Shown: positions 37,864 through 46,692 of the stretch, piece by piece
Layout: the number at the start of each line of letters is the position of its first letter
How positions within the stretch are numbered: the stretch's first letter is position 1
Source of the DNA: Pseudomonas farris
GTDB lineage: Bacteria; Pseudomonadota; Gammaproteobacteria; Pseudomonadales; Pseudomonadaceae
Reading direction: 5' to 3'
Length of the DNA stretch: 64,000 nt
Assembly (NCBI RefSeq): GCF_019145235.1
Contig: NZ_JAHSTV010000001.1
Location: forward strand, 186,001 to 250,000
Translations under genes and position numbers: made by a program
The notes under the pieces: generated by a model
Database searches by the model: none
What the model was told of the DNA's origin: nothing
Seen by the model: only the letters and a program-made list of their open reading frames with translations

Positions 37864-37898
37864 CTGTAGGAGCAGCCTTCGGCAGCTCCTACAGGGAG
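37864..37898. repeat. short palindrome, GCAGCTCCTACAG type
   Basis: CCTGTAGGAGCAGCC-TTC-GGCAGCTCCTACAGG, a near-perfect hairpin between the TolC and ABC genes. It is the terminal part of the GCTGCGATCTTTTG repeat family. It could moderate read-through within the operon. Confidence 0.85.
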
Positions 37899-37946
37899 AT
37901 ATGTAGATATTTATGCCAATTGCCGCAGCGCAACGGGAGCGATCAA

Positions 37947-40106
37947 GTGACCAGCATGGAACCCGGCAACATTGGCGTCGATCCGCGTCTGAGCTTCGAT
38001 GACCCGCTTCTGGACGGTCTGTTGATCCTCTGCAAACTTCATGGCGCGACGGTCAGTCGCGCCAGCCTGAGTGCCGGGCTGCCAATGGCACACCAACGTT
38101 TGAGCCTGGACCTGCTGCCGCGCGCAGCGGCCCGGGCCAGTTTGCAGGCGCGTGTGTTGCGCCGTGAACTGGGGGAGATTTCCGCGCTCAACCTGCCTGT
38201 GATGCTGCTCCTCAACCATGGCCGCTGCGCGGTCTTGCGTCGCTTCGGCGATGACGGTCAGGCGCTGATTCTGCCGAGCGAAGCCGACGGCGGAGAACAA
38301 TGGGTCAGCACGGACGAGCTGGCCGCCAACTACAGCGGTCAGGCGTTGTTCGCCCGGCCGCGGCATGAACTCGAAGACCTGCGCGCACCGCTGGTGCCAC
38401 GAGTGGAAGCGTGGTTTCGCGACACGTTGAAGTTGTCGAAGTGGCTGTACAGCGATGCGATTCTGGCGAGTTTTCTGATCAACCTGCTGGGGCTGATGGT
38501 GCCGCTGTTCGTGATGCAGACCTACGACCGGGTGGTGCCGAACCAGGCCACTTCAACGTTGTGGGTGTTGTCGATCGGCTTGCTGATCGGCACCGGCTTC
38601 GAACTGGTGCTGCGGGTGGTTCGCGCGCACCTGCTGGACACCGCCGGGAAGAAAACCGACGTGATTCTTTCGGCGACCTTGTTTGAACGCATCACCGGCA
38701 TGGCAATGAAAGCGCGACCAGCGACCATCGGTGGTTTCGCCCAGAGCATTCATGATTTTCAGGGCCTGCGGGAGTTTCTCACCGCCGTCACGCTGACCAG
38801 CCTGATCGACCTGCCCTTCGCAGTATTGATGCTGGTGGTGATCGGCTTGCTCGGTGGCTGGTTGGTGGTAATTCCGCTGTTGGCCTTCCCCATCACGATC
38901 ATCTTTGCCATGGTGATTCAGGCACGTCTGCGCGACACCGTGCAGAAGAGTCTGAGCCTCGGCGCCGAACGCCAGGCCCTGCTGATCGAAACCCTCGGCG
39001 GTCTGGAAACCCTCAAGGCGTGCAGCGCCGAAAGCGAACGCCAACACAAATGGGAAAGCACCCACGGCGCCCTCACCCGCCTCGACAGCCATGCACGCAA
39101 CCTCTCGGCGCTGGCCACCAACGGCACGCTGTTCATTCAGCAATTCTCCGGCATGGCGACCATCGTCGCCGGGGTCTACAGCATCATCGCCGGCAACCTC
39201 AGCGTTGGTGCGCTGGTGGCGACCTACATGCTCGGCAGCCGCGTGCTCGCGCCGCTGGGGCAAATCGCCGGACTGATCACCCGTTATCAACAAGCGCAAC
39301 TGACCATGAAAAGCACCGATGCGCTGATGTCGTTGCCGCAAGAACGTGACGCCAAACAGCGGCCACTGGAGCGTACGCAACTGCAAGGCGCGCTCGACGT
39401 CAGCGGCGTGACGTTTCACTACAACGGCCAGAATGCTCCGGCCCTGGCCAACGTCAGCTTCAGCATGAAACCCGGCGAACGGATCGGCATCATCGGCCGC
39501 AGCGGTTCGGGCAAAAGCACATTGGCGCGGCTGGTGATGGGGTTCTATGCACCGGAGGAAGGCCAGTTGCTGCTCGATGGCCTGGACCTGCGGCAACTGG
39601 ACGTCGCCGACCTGCGTCAACAGATCGGCTACGTCGCCCACGACCTGCCGCTGCTGGCCGGCAGCCTGCGCGACAACCTGACCCTCGGCGCGCGCTACAT
39701 CAGCGATGCCCGGATGCTTGAAGTCGCCGAACTGACTGGCGTCACCGAACTGGCTCGCCAACATCCCCAGGGCTTCGACCGCCCGGTGGGCGAGCGTGGT
39801 CAGTTGTTGTCGGGCGGTCAACGCCAAGCGGTGTTGCTGGCGCGCGCCTTGTTGCTCGACCCGCCGATCATGCTGCTCGACGAACCCACCAGCGCAATGG
39901 ACAACAGCAGCGAAGACGTCCTGCGGCAAAAACTCCACGGCTGGATTCAGGGCAAAACCCTGCTGCTGGTCACTCACCGCACGTCGATGCTCAGCCTGGT
40001 GGACCGGTTGGTGGTGCTGGACAACGGACGGATCGTCGCCGACGGCCCGAAAGAAGCGGTCATCGATGCGTTGCGCAAGGGCCGTGTCGGCTCTGCGACG
40101 GCTTAG
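37947..40106 (+). CDS. type I secretion ABC transporter (LapB-like) with C39-like domain
   Basis: Inner-membrane ATPase that energises export of the adhesin, 719 aa. Residues 10-130 are a C39-like domain: the catalytic Cys of true C39 peptidases is missing (DGLLILCKLHGATVS), so it binds substrate rather than cleaving. Six membrane helices follow (LASFLINLLGLMVPLFVM onward). The nucleotide-binding domain has Walker A GRSGSGKST, signature LSGGQRQ, Walker B IMLLDEPTSAMD and the switch His in LLVTHRT. The GTG at 37947 with GGGAG upstream is preferred to TTG at 37920. The HlyD gene follows. Confidence 0.93.
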   Translation: MTSMEPGNIGVDPRLSFDDPLLDGLLILCKLHGATVSRASLSAGLPMAHQRLSLDLLPRAAARASLQARVLRRELGEISALNLPVMLLLNHGRCAVLRRFGDDGQALILPSEADGGEQWVSTDELAANYSGQALFARPRHELEDLRAPLVPRVEAWFRDTLKLSKWLYSDAILASFLINLLGLMVPLFVMQTYDRVVPNQATSTLWVLSIGLLIGTGFELVLRVVRAHLLDTAGKKTDVILSATLFERITGMAMKARPATIGGFAQSIHDFQGLREFLTAVTLTSLIDLPFAVLMLVVIGLLGGWLVVIPLLAFPITIIFAMVIQARLRDTVQKSLSLGAERQALLIETLGGLETLKACSAESERQHKWESTHGALTRLDSHARNLSALATNGTLFIQQFSGMATIVAGVYSIIAGNLSVGALVATYMLGSRVLAPLGQIAGLITRYQQAQLTMKSTDALMSLPQERDAKQRPLERTQLQGALDVSGVTFHYNGQNAPALANVSFSMKPGERIGIIGRSGSGKSTLARLVMGFYAPEEGQLLLDGLDLRQLDVADLRQQIGYVAHDLPLLAGSLRDNLTLGARYISDARMLEVAELTGVTELARQHPQGFDRPVGERGQLLSGGQRQAVLLARALLLDPPIMLLDEPTSAMDNSSEDVLRQKLHGWIQGKTLLLVTHRTSMLSLVDRLVVLDNGRIVADGPKEAVIDALRKGRVGSATA

Positions 40107-40176
40107 GGGCACCCACTCGATGCCCTCGCCACAGGTTTGTATTCGGCTTTATTTCTCTAACTGACGGGTATTGCCC

Positions 40177-41541
40177 ATGTCTGCTCAACCCCCGGATTCT
40201 GCGGCCCGAAGCTACCTCGGCAGTTTCAGCAAAAGTGCCGAAAGCGAATTCATGCCGGAAACCGCCGGCGCCTCGTTGCAGGATTCGCCGCGTTGGTCGC
40301 GGATCACCGTGTGGCTGGCGACAGCGCTGCTGATCACCGCGCTGGTCTGGGCCAAGTTCGCCGTGTTGCAGGAAGTCACCACGGGCGAAGGCAAGGCGAT
40401 TCCGTCGAGCAAGATTCAAGTAATCCAGAATCTGGAGGGCGGCATCGTCACGGAAATCTTCGTGCGTGAAGGGCAAATGGTGAACAAGGGCGACACTTTG
40501 CTGCGCCTGGATGACACGCGTTTTCTGTCGAACAAAGGTGAAAGCGAAGCGGACCGTTATGCACTGACCGCGCAGGTCGAACGGCTGTCGGCCGAAGCGG
40601 AAGGCCGGCCGTTCAAGCTGTCCGCGGAAGTCATCGCCAAGGCGCCGCAAGTGGCCGAGGACGAACGCTCGCTGTACGAACAACGTCAGCGCCGACTGGC
40701 CAGCGAACAGCGCACGCTGACCGAACAACTTCGACAGAAAACCCAGGAGCTGGCGGAATTCCGCTCCAAACAGGGGCAGTTCAGTTCCAGCCTGGCCCTG
40801 CTGCAACAAGAGATGAACATGTCTGCGCCGCTGGTGGGCACCGGGGCGGTTTCGCCGGTGGAGATCCTGCGGCTCAAACGCAGCGCGGTGGAAATCCGCG
40901 GTTCGCTGAACGCCACGACCCTGGCGATTCCCCGGGCGGAATCGGCAATCAATGAGATCAAAAGCAAGATCGACGAATCCGAACAATCCTTCCGTTCAGA
41001 CGCGGCAAAAGAGCTGAATGAGAAACGCACTGACCTGTCGAAAATCACTGCCTCGAGCATCGCTATCGACGACCGGGTGACGCGCACCACCGTGGTGTCG
41101 CCGGTTCACGGCATTATCAAAATGCTGAAGGTCAATACCATTGGCGGCGTGGTCCAGCCGGGCAACGACATGGTGGAAATCGTGCCGCTGGAAGACAACC
41201 TGCTGATCGAAGCCAAGGTCCGTCCTCAAGACGTGGCGTTCCTGCACCCGGGCCAGAAAGCCATGGTCAAGTTCAGCGCTTACGACTACACGATTTACGG
41301 CGGGTTGAGTGCGAAGCTGGAGTTGATTGGCGCGGACACCATCACCGATGACAAGGGCAACAGCTTTTATCTGATTCAGGTGCGCACCGACAAGAATCAC
41401 TTGGGCGGGGATGCGAAACCGCTGCTGATCATTCCGGGGATGGTGGCGACGGTGGACATTATTACCGGGGAGAAAAGCGTGCTGGATTATTTGCTTAAAC
41501 CGGTGTTGAAAGCGCGGACTGAGGCGATGCGGGAAAGGTAG
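40177..41541 (+). CDS. HlyD-family periplasmic adaptor (LapC-like)
   Basis: Membrane-fusion protein joining the ABC transporter to TolC, 454 aa. One N-terminal helix (WSRITVWLATALLITALVWAKF) leads to a split lipoyl domain (IQVIQNLEGGIVTEIFVREGQMV and its C-terminal half RTTVVSPVHGIIKMLKVNT). Between them lies a long coiled-coil hairpin (residues 130-280) and, after it, the beta-barrel domain (FSAYDYTIYGGLSAKLELIG). The ATG at 40177 is chosen; TTG at 40171 is possible. It is the last gene of the exporter operon. No lapD or lapG homologue is adjacent. Confidence 0.93.
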   Translation: MSAQPPDSAARSYLGSFSKSAESEFMPETAGASLQDSPRWSRITVWLATALLITALVWAKFAVLQEVTTGEGKAIPSSKIQVIQNLEGGIVTEIFVREGQMVNKGDTLLRLDDTRFLSNKGESEADRYALTAQVERLSAEAEGRPFKLSAEVIAKAPQVAEDERSLYEQRQRRLASEQRTLTEQLRQKTQELAEFRSKQGQFSSSLALLQQEMNMSAPLVGTGAVSPVEILRLKRSAVEIRGSLNATTLAIPRAESAINEIKSKIDESEQSFRSDAAKELNEKRTDLSKITASSIAIDDRVTRTTVVSPVHGIIKMLKVNTIGGVVQPGNDMVEIVPLEDNLLIEAKVRPQDVAFLHPGQKAMVKFSAYDYTIYGGLSAKLELIGADTITDDKGNSFYLIQVRTDKNHLGGDAKPLLIIPGMVATVDIITGEKSVLDYLLKPVLKARTEAMRER

Positions 41542-41576
41542 TCTTTGTTGGGATTATCTGTGATTGATCTACCGCT

Positions 41577-41659
41577 TTCGCGAGCAAGCCCGCTCCCACA
41601 TTTGATCGCTTTTCTCCTGAAGAAACCCGGTCCAATGTGGGAGCGGGCTTGCTCGCGAA
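41577..41659. repeat. REP pair in outward orientation
   Basis: TTCGCGAGCAAGCCCGCTCC and its complement GGAGCGGGCTTGCTCGCGAA, about 40 bp apart. The arms are swapped relative to the usual REPIN (tail side inward). It lies between the HlyD gene and the convergent DTW gene. Confidence 0.9.
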
Positions 41660-41679
41660 GAGGCCGGCATAAACAACAA

Positions 41680-42276
41680 CTATTTCGGCCCATGATTACG
41701 CTGAAAAACCTCCTCCCCCATCGCCGCAATCTGCCCCTCGATCAACGCCTCGAATGGCTTCAACAACAGCTCAAAACTGACCGATGACTCAAGCGTCTGC
41801 AACGCCTGCACAATCGCCTCCACCGTCGACAACGCCCCCGGCCCCGGAGCCTTGCGCAGGCGATAACGCGACACCCCGCCCTCGGCCAATGTCACTCTGG
41901 GCAACGCCGCCAACAACGGATTGAGGTGCAGCATTTTACGCGCCTTGCGCCAGGTGCCGTCCGGAACCACCAGCAGCAGCGGCTCATCATTAGCGGTGTA
42001 GGCCTGCATTGGCTGCGCCTCCTCACCGGGAAACAGTAGCCGCGCCTGATAGCCCGGCTGATTCAACAGCGTCGGCAAATCCTCGAACACCTCACCCACA
42101 ATCAACTCGGCATTCTTCAACCCCAGCGCAGCCAATCGCGCTGTGTTCAGCGCGTGGTTCACTTCGCTTGGATGCTGAAGCAGCAACACCCGAGTGCGAC
42201 TGTCGAGGCTCGGGATCAGCGGGCACAGACAATGGGTTTGCGGGCGTAGACAGCGTGGGCATTGGATTCTGGACAT
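41680..42276 (-). CDS. DTW-domain tRNA-uridine aminocarboxypropyltransferase
   Basis: A 198-aa SPOUT-related DTW-domain enzyme of the TapT/TuaA group, which adds the 3-amino-3-carboxypropyl group of S-adenosylmethionine to uridine (acp3U) in the tRNA variable loop. A zinc-binding CPRCLRPQTHCLC opens the protein. HPSEVNHALNTARL and the DTW-region PDGTWRKARKML (signature present as DGTW) are the active-site blocks. All key motifs are intact. It ends next to the outward REP pair. Confidence 0.9.
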   Translation of the reverse strand: MSRIQCPRCLRPQTHCLCPLIPSLDSRTRVLLLQHPSEVNHALNTARLAALGLKNAELIVGEVFEDLPTLLNQPGYQARLLFPGEEAQPMQAYTANDEPLLLVVPDGTWRKARKMLHLNPLLAALPRVTLAEGGVSRYRLRKAPGPGALSTVEAIVQALQTLESSVSFELLLKPFEALIEGQIAAMGEEVFQRNHGPK

Positions 42277-42280
42277 TTTC

Positions 42281-43174
42281 TTAAGCCTGATTGAGCTGCG
42301 CTTTGAGCAGGTCGCGAAAGGTCTGGATCAGCGGTTCGCGGCTGCGGCCACGGCGCACGATCATCGAGAACGGTGCCTGATAACCGAATGTCGCTGGCAG
42401 TAGCACGCGTAAATCACCTTTGTCGGCCCAAGCCTGGGCGTAGTGTTCCGGCAGGTAACCGATGTAGGCGCCGGACAGCACCAGAATCAGCTGGGCCTCC
42501 ATACTTTCCACCGTCGCCGCGCTGTGTTTGAAACCATGGCGCGCCAGTTCGGCCTGGCTCCAATAGCCGCGACCGACCATGCGCTGTTGGGTGATGACTT
42601 GCTCGGGGATGCGCCGCTCGGTGAACAGCGGGTGGCGACTGCTGCAATACAGCCAGTGTTGCTCACGGTACAGCGGCATGTAGACCAGACCGCTCATGCG
42701 CGTGGAAAAGGCACCGATGGCCAGGTCGAGGCGGTTGTCCTGCACGCCGAGTTGCAGTTCGTAGGGGCTCATGACCGACAGATGCAAGTGCACCGCCGGG
42801 TGTTCCTGAGTGTAGGCACCGATGGCTTCGGCGAACGGCAAGGCCTTGTCGCTGACGGTGGAGTCGATCACGCCGAGGTTCAAGGTTCCGCGCAGCTCGC
42901 CCTTGAGGGCGGCGGCGTATTGTTCAAAACCTTCGAGTTCCGCCAACAGGCGCAGGGTTTCCTGATGGAACAGCTCGCCTTTGCTGGTCAGGCTGAACCC
43001 ACCGCGACCGCGATGGCAAAGCACCAGGCCCAGGGTCGCTTCGAGCTGGCTCATGTAAGTGCTGATGGCCGAGGTCGAGAGGTTGAGCTCTTGTTGGGCG
43101 TTGGCGAACCCCTGATGGCGGACCACGCTGACGAAGATGCGCAATAGTTTCAGGTCGGGTAAAGCGTTGGCCAT
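42281..43174 (-). CDS. gbuR: LysR-family regulator of the guanidinobutyrase locus
   Basis: LysR-type regulator of 297 aa, divergent from gbuA. The N-terminal HTH is FVSVVRHQGFANAQQELNLSTSAISTYMSQLEATLG, and the effector domain runs from about residue 90. GGAG precedes the ATG at 43174; a longer frame would run into the repeat at 43230-43376. From memory, PA1422 (gbuR) is divergent from gbuA in P. aeruginosa in the same arrangement, and it induces gbuA with 4-guanidinobutyrate. The symbol rests on this synteny. Confidence 0.82.
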   Translation of the reverse strand: MANALPDLKLLRIFVSVVRHQGFANAQQELNLSTSAISTYMSQLEATLGLVLCHRGRGGFSLTSKGELFHQETLRLLAELEGFEQYAAALKGELRGTLNLGVIDSTVSDKALPFAEAIGAYTQEHPAVHLHLSVMSPYELQLGVQDNRLDLAIGAFSTRMSGLVYMPLYREQHWLYCSSRHPLFTERRIPEQVITQQRMVGRGYWSQAELARHGFKHSAATVESMEAQLILVLSGAYIGYLPEHYAQAWADKGDLRVLLPATFGYQAPFSMIVRRGRSREPLIQTFRDLLKAQLNQA

Positions 43175-43229
43175 TGGATGCTCCGAAGTGCCAGGGAACG
43201 CGGTTTTTTGGTGACTATGGGAGATCACT

Positions 43230-43376
43230 GTGGCGAGGGGGCTTGCCCCCGTTGAGTTGCGCAGCAGCCCCAAAACCATTCACCCCCGGTGTATCAGACA
43301 GAACGCAGCGCGCCGGTTTACGACTGCTGCGCAGCCGAACGGGGCGGTGCGGCGGTCCGACAAGCCCCCTCACCAC
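43230..43376. repeat. imperfect palindromic repeat (GTGGCGAGGGGGCTTGCCCCCG family)
   Basis: Left arm GTGGCGAGGGGGCTTGCCCC with GCGCAGCAG; right arm GCTGCGCAGCCGAACGGGG, then an extra ~18 bp before CAAGCCCCCTCACCAC. The right arm is therefore disrupted compared with the copy at 48610-48741. It lies in the gbuR-gbuA intergenic region. Confidence 0.82.
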
Positions 43377-43579
43377 AAAAGCTCCCTCACCACAGGGGTT
43401 CTGTATTACGGCAAGTCTATCTCCGCCCTCGTCATTAGTTTAGAAAAATCTGAACTAAGTATTTGCCCGTAGCGATTCTTCCCGGTCACTACATTTCGCA
43501 GAATCGGCCCACAGCGGTGCCCGTCTCTCCCCGAGCGTGCAGCCGACATAAATAAAACAACGACGATGAGGCCTTACCC

Positions 43580-44530
43580 GTGGACAAGATTCTTCACCAA
43601 CCACTGGGCGGCAACGAAATGCCGCGCTTCGGCGGCATCGCCACCATGCTGCGACTCCCCCATTTGCCATCTGCTGCTGGCCTGGACGCTGCCTTTATCG
43701 GCATCCCGCTGGACATCGGCACTTCCCTGCGCCCCGGCACCCGTTTTGGGCCGCGTGAAATCCGCGCTGAATCGGTGATGATCCGCCCGTACAACATGGC
43801 CACCGGCGCCGCACCGTTCGATTCGCTGTCGGTTGCCGACATCGGTGACGTGGCGATCAACACGTTCAACCTGCTGGACGCCGTGCGGATCATCGAAGAG
43901 GCCTACGACAATATCCTCGAACACGACGTGATCCCCCTGACCCTCGGCGGCGATCACACCATCACCCTGCCGATTCTGCGTGCCATCCATAAAAAGCACG
44001 GCAAGGTCGGCCTGGTGCACATCGACGCCCACGCCGATGTGAACGATCACATGTTCGGCGAGAAAATCGCCCATGGCACCACCTTCCGTCGCGCCGTAGA
44101 AGAAGGCCTTCTGGATTGCGACCGTGTGGTGCAAATTGGCCTGCGCGCTCAGGGTTACACCGCTGATGACTTCAACTGGAGCCGCAATCAAGGCTTCCGT
44201 GTGGTTCAGGCGGAAGAATGCTGGCACAAATCCCTGGCACCGCTGATGGCCGAAGTGCGCGAGAAAGTCGGCGGCGGTCCGGTGTATTTGAGTTTCGATA
44301 TCGACGGAATCGACCCGGCCTGGGCACCAGGCACTGGCACCCCGGAAATTGGCGGTCTGACGACCATTCAGGCGATCGAAATCGTGCGCGGCTGCCAAGG
44401 CCTCGATCTGGTCGGTTGCGATCTGGTAGAAGTCTCGCCAGCGTACGACACCACCGGTAATACCTCGCTGTTGGGCGCCAACCTGCTGTACGAAATGCTC
44501 TGCGTACTGCCGGGCGTGGTCCATCGCTGA
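43580..44530 (+). CDS. gbuA: guanidinobutyrase (ureohydrolase, agmatinase family)
   Basis: Binuclear manganese ureohydrolase, 316 aa, that splits 4-guanidinobutyrate into 4-aminobutyrate and urea in arginine catabolism. Metal-binding motifs are intact: GGDHTITLP, HIDAHADVND and SFDIDGIDPAWAPGTGTPE. The N-terminus is DKILHQPLGGNEMPRFGG. The GTG start has GAGG 9 bases upstream. Agmatinase (speB) is the common automatic label, but the locus (divergent LysR, NTF2-like, NCS1, SSS) parallels PA1422-PA1418 around gbuA. 3-Guanidinopropionase (gpuA) is the other close relative, so substrate identity is likely rather than proven. Confidence 0.88.
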   Translation: MDKILHQPLGGNEMPRFGGIATMLRLPHLPSAAGLDAAFIGIPLDIGTSLRPGTRFGPREIRAESVMIRPYNMATGAAPFDSLSVADIGDVAINTFNLLDAVRIIEEAYDNILEHDVIPLTLGGDHTITLPILRAIHKKHGKVGLVHIDAHADVNDHMFGEKIAHGTTFRRAVEEGLLDCDRVVQIGLRAQGYTADDFNWSRNQGFRVVQAEECWHKSLAPLMAEVREKVGGGPVYLSFDIDGIDPAWAPGTGTPEIGGLTTIQAIEIVRGCQGLDLVGCDLVEVSPAYDTTGNTSLLGANLLYEMLCVLPGVVHR

Positions 44531-44539
44531 GGATCGGTC

Positions 44540-44962
44540 ATGAACGAACGTGATCAGGTACTCAACGCCGCCGCCGTTCTGGTATCGGCCTTTGCCCGTA
44601 ACGATCGCGAAGCCTACTTCGGCGCGTTCAGCGTTGATGCCAGCTTCGTGTTCTACACCCTCGAGCAGCCCCTGCTGTCGCGCGATGCCTATCAGGCGTT
44701 GTGGGACACCTGGCGCGCCGAGGACGGCTTCGAGGTGCTGTCATGCACCTCGAGCAACGCCTTCGTCAGCCTGCAGGGTGACGTGGCGTTTTTCATCCAT
44801 GACGTGGCCACCGAGCTGCGCATGCAAGGGGAGCAACACTTCAGCCAGGAGCGCGAGACGATTGTTTTCAAAAAACAGACGTCTGGCCAAGAACAACAAG
44901 GCCTATGGCTGGCCTGCCACGAACATTTGTCCGCAATGCCGGAAGGGCTGCCACCCCCTTAG
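44540..44962 (+). CDS. SnoaL/NTF2-like protein in the gbu operon
   Basis: A 140-aa protein of the SnoaL-like/DUF4440 type: helix RDQVLNAAAVLVSAFARNDREAYFGAFS, then strands DASFVFYTLEQ and GDVAFFIHDVATEL. It starts 9 bp after gbuA, so it is co-transcribed. The equivalent position in P. aeruginosa is PA1420, a hypothetical protein. A link to guanidino-compound catabolism comes only from the operon. Its C-terminus (SGQEQQGLWLACHEHLS) fits the closing strand of the cone fold. Confidence 0.82.
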   Translation: MNERDQVLNAAAVLVSAFARNDREAYFGAFSVDASFVFYTLEQPLLSRDAYQALWDTWRAEDGFEVLSCTSSNAFVSLQGDVAFFIHDVATELRMQGEQHFSQERETIVFKKQTSGQEQQGLWLACHEHLSAMPEGLPPP

Positions 44963-45016
44963 CCAAACAGGTGACGCTCACGCACGATGAGCGCGCCTTT
45001 ATGATCGGAGCAGATC

Positions 45017-46528
45017 ATGAATAACAACAACAAAGAAAAAAGCCTTAGCAGCATCGAAACAAACGGGGTCGAACAGATCCCGGATCATGAGCGCGACGCC
45101 AGACCCAGCGACCTGTTTCGCCTGATCTTCGGCGGCGCCAATACCTTTGCCACAGCGGTGCTCGGCAGTTTTCCCGTGCTGTTCGGCCTGTCCTTCCAGG
45201 CGGGCGTGTGGGCGATTGTGCTGGGCGTGGTAATCGGGGCGCTGATCCTAGCGCCGATGGGCCTGTTCGGGCCGATCAATGGCACCAATAACGCTGTGTC
45301 CTCCGGCGCCCACTTCGGCGTGCACGGACGGATCGTCGGTTCGTTTCTGTCGCTGCTGACCGCCATTGCCTTCTTCTCGCTCTCGGTATGGAGTTCGGGC
45401 GATGCGTTGATCGGTGGCGCGAAACGCCTGATCGGCATCCCGGAAACCGACCTGACACTGGGCCTGGCTTACGGTCTGTTCGCGATCCTGGTACTGACCG
45501 TGTGCATCTACGGCTTCCGCTTCATGCTGTGGGTCAATCGCATCGCTGTGTGGGCCGCCAGCCTGCTGTTCCTGCTCGGCATCTTCGCGTTCGCCCCGAC
45601 CTTCGACAGCCAGTTCGCCGGTACCGTCGCCATAGGGCAGGCCGGTTTCTGGGCCGCCTTCATCGGTGCCGCGCTGGTCGCCATGAGCAACCCGATTTCC
45701 TTCGGTGCGTTCCTTGGCGACTGGTCGCGGTACATCCCGCGTGAAACCCCGAAGGGTCGCATCATGCTGGCGGTGATTGCTGCGCAACTTGCCACGTTGA
45801 TCCCGTTCCTGTTCGGCCTCGCCACGGCCACCATCGTGGCGATCAAGGCACCGGACTACATCGCGGCCAACAACTACGTCGGCGGTCTGCTGGCAGTGTC
45901 GCCGAGCTGGTTCTTCCTGCCGGTGTGCCTGATTGCGGTGATCGGCGGCATGTCCACCGGCACCACCTCGCTGTATGGCACCGGGCTGGACATGTCCAGC
46001 GTGTTTCCGCGGGTGCTGTCGCGGGTCAAGGCAACACTGCTGATCGGCGTGATGTCGATTGCCTTCATCTTCATCGGGCGCTTTGCGGCGAATCTGGTGC
46101 AGAGCGTGTCGACCTTCGCCGTGCTGATCATCACCTGCACCACCCCGTGGATGGTGATCATGATCATCGGCCTGCTGGTACGTCGCGGTTTCTACTGCCC
46201 GGATGACCTGCAAGTGTTCACCCGTGGCGAGAAAGGTGGCCGTTACTGGTTCACTCACGGCTGGAACTGGCGTGGCCTGGGTGCCTGGATCCCGAGCGCG
46301 CTGGTGGGTTTGTGCTTTGTGAACCTGCCGGGGCAGTTTGTCGGGCCACTCGGGAATCTGGCGGGCGGGATCGACATCAGCCTGCCGGTGACCCTCGGCC
46401 TGGCCTCGCTGGTGTACCTGACGCTGCTGAACCTGTTCCCGGAACCGCGGGAAGTGTTTGGCCTGGAGGATGTTCGTAGCCACGGCGCCAGCACCACGGC
46501 GAAGCCTGAGCTACGTCAGCCCGCCTGA
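45017..46528 (+). CDS. NCS1-family (purine-cytosine permease-like) transporter
   Basis: Inner-membrane permease of 503 aa with about 12 hydrophobic segments, from FATAVLGSFPVLFGLSFQAGVWAI to SLVYLTLLNLF. NCS1 features include GPINGTNNAVSSGAHFG in place of the usual NAIGVAFP-like motif and FGAFLGDWSRYIP. It is in the gbu operon 54 bp after the NTF2-like gene, equivalent to PA1419. Uptake of a guanidino compound or its product is inferred from context. Confidence 0.88.
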   Translation: MNNNNKEKSLSSIETNGVEQIPDHERDARPSDLFRLIFGGANTFATAVLGSFPVLFGLSFQAGVWAIVLGVVIGALILAPMGLFGPINGTNNAVSSGAHFGVHGRIVGSFLSLLTAIAFFSLSVWSSGDALIGGAKRLIGIPETDLTLGLAYGLFAILVLTVCIYGFRFMLWVNRIAVWAASLLFLLGIFAFAPTFDSQFAGTVAIGQAGFWAAFIGAALVAMSNPISFGAFLGDWSRYIPRETPKGRIMLAVIAAQLATLIPFLFGLATATIVAIKAPDYIAANNYVGGLLAVSPSWFFLPVCLIAVIGGMSTGTTSLYGTGLDMSSVFPRVLSRVKATLLIGVMSIAFIFIGRFAANLVQSVSTFAVLIITCTTPWMVIMIIGLLVRRGFYCPDDLQVFTRGEKGGRYWFTHGWNWRGLGAWIPSALVGLCFVNLPGQFVGPLGNLAGGIDISLPVTLGLASLVYLTLLNLFPEPREVFGLEDVRSHGASTTAKPELRQPA

Positions 46529-46540
46529 CACTGATCCACC

Positions 46541-46629
46541 TGTGGGAGCGGGCTTGCTCGCGAAGACTGCGGTACATCCAACAATGATGTGACTGACAGA
46601 CCGCTTTCGCGAGCAAGCCCGCTCCCACA
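46541..46629. repeat. REPIN inside the gbu operon
   Basis: TGTGGGAGCGGGCTTGCTCG and GCGAGCAAGCCCGCTCCCAC arms with a 40-bp spacer, between the NCS1 and SSS genes. It may reduce read-through or stabilise the upstream mRNA. Confidence 0.94.
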
Positions 46630-46692
46630 GAGAGTTTGCCCCACAGAATCGACTTTGTTTCACAATAAAAAGACAATCGGAGACACGCCATC